Source: CAZMFZ01 sp964565665 (GTDB lineage Bacteria; Bacteroidota; Bacteroidia; Cytophagales; UBA9547). Taken from it: DNA of 14,459 bases. Positions within the stretch are counted from its first letter, which is position 1. The number at the start of each line of letters is the position of its first letter. Below the pieces are notes generated by a model. It did no database searches. It was not told the DNA's origin and was given only the letters and a program-made list of their open reading frames with translations. The stretch is taken from contig CAZMFZ010000099.1 of assembly GCA_964565665.1 (NCBI GenBank), positions 1 to 14,459 on the forward strand. Reading direction: 5' to 3'. Of the stretch, positions 14,410 to 14,459 are shown one piece after another. The position numbers and the translations under genes were made by a program.

Positions 14410-14459
14410 ATGAAATCTATTTTATTTTATTTATTTTTTATATTTATCCTTTTCTCCTC
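14410..14459 (+). CDS. Start of a secreted or membrane protein, cut by the window end
   Basis: The last 50 bases open with ATG and encode MKSILFYLFFIFILFS, a lysine followed by a long hydrophobic run. This fits a signal peptide or first membrane segment, and no stop is reached before the window ends. The low-complexity, T-rich codons make chance possible. Nothing can be said about the mature protein. Confidence 0.45.
   Translation, partial: MKSILFYLFFIFILFS

Noticed and set aside
1..14459. CRISPR arrays, tRNA or rRNA genes, insertion sequences
   Set aside because: No regularly spaced direct repeats, no tRNA-like cloverleaf or rRNA sequence, and no transposase motifs were seen in any frame.

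Overview
The window is an AT-rich chromosomal segment, almost certainly from a member of the Bacteroidota. The evidence is the gene families present, the lack of obvious Shine-Dalgarno sequences, and several matches to the Bacteroidota -7 promoter element TANNTTTG just upstream of genes (1802-1809, 4532-4539, 6055-6062). I cannot place it below phylum with confidence; a Cytophagales, Chitinophagales or Flavobacteriales-like genome would all fit.

Layout. Positions 1-212 hold the 3' part of an acyl-carrier-protein-like gene (+) that carries a frameshift and lacks the phosphopantetheine serine. It converges on an M20 dipeptidase (-, 240-1622). A membrane fatty acid desaturase (+, 1841-2713) converges on a MoxR/magnesium-chelatase-type AAA+ ATPase (-, 2810-4372), with a 53-nt perfect hairpin between them. 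Divergent from the ATPase is a Uma2-family (DUF820) gene broken by one missing base (4560-5089). It is followed at once by a Rossmann/DUF2520 protein with a TTG start (5132-5920) and then by a PLP-dependent aminotransferase with its own promoter (6141-7445). An RsmB-like rRNA cytosine methyltransferase (-, 7559-8824) has a GC-rich hairpin sequence embedded in frame in its N-terminus.

The stretch 8825-9600 looks empty but holds a decayed RelE/ParE-type toxin-antitoxin pair: the antitoxin has three single-base frameshifts and the toxin has three internal stop codons. Next come a sodium:solute symporter (-, 9601-11055) and, 44 nt away and divergent, a secreted SGNH hydrolase (+, 11100-11774). 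Abutting the hydrolase on the other strand is a 5'-truncated second RelE-family toxin (11771-11947). A small region with two inverted repeats follows, one made of two perfect DnaA-box 9-mers. The right end carries a two-gene minus-strand operon, an NrnA-like DHH phosphoesterase and a two-domain FKBP lipoprotein with a 7-bp overlap. After a 374-base non-coding stretch, the first codons of a secreted or membrane protein run off the window.

How the genes fit together: most are conserved single-copy metabolic or housekeeping genes in short or single-gene units, and these are all intact. The damaged genes (ACP-like, Uma2, antitoxin/toxin, second RelE) are all accessory types. I see no intact, clearly undescribed multi-gene system. 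The most interesting signals are the pattern of accessory-gene decay, the serine-less ACP, the in-frame hairpin insertion in the methyltransferase, and the inverted DnaA-box pair.
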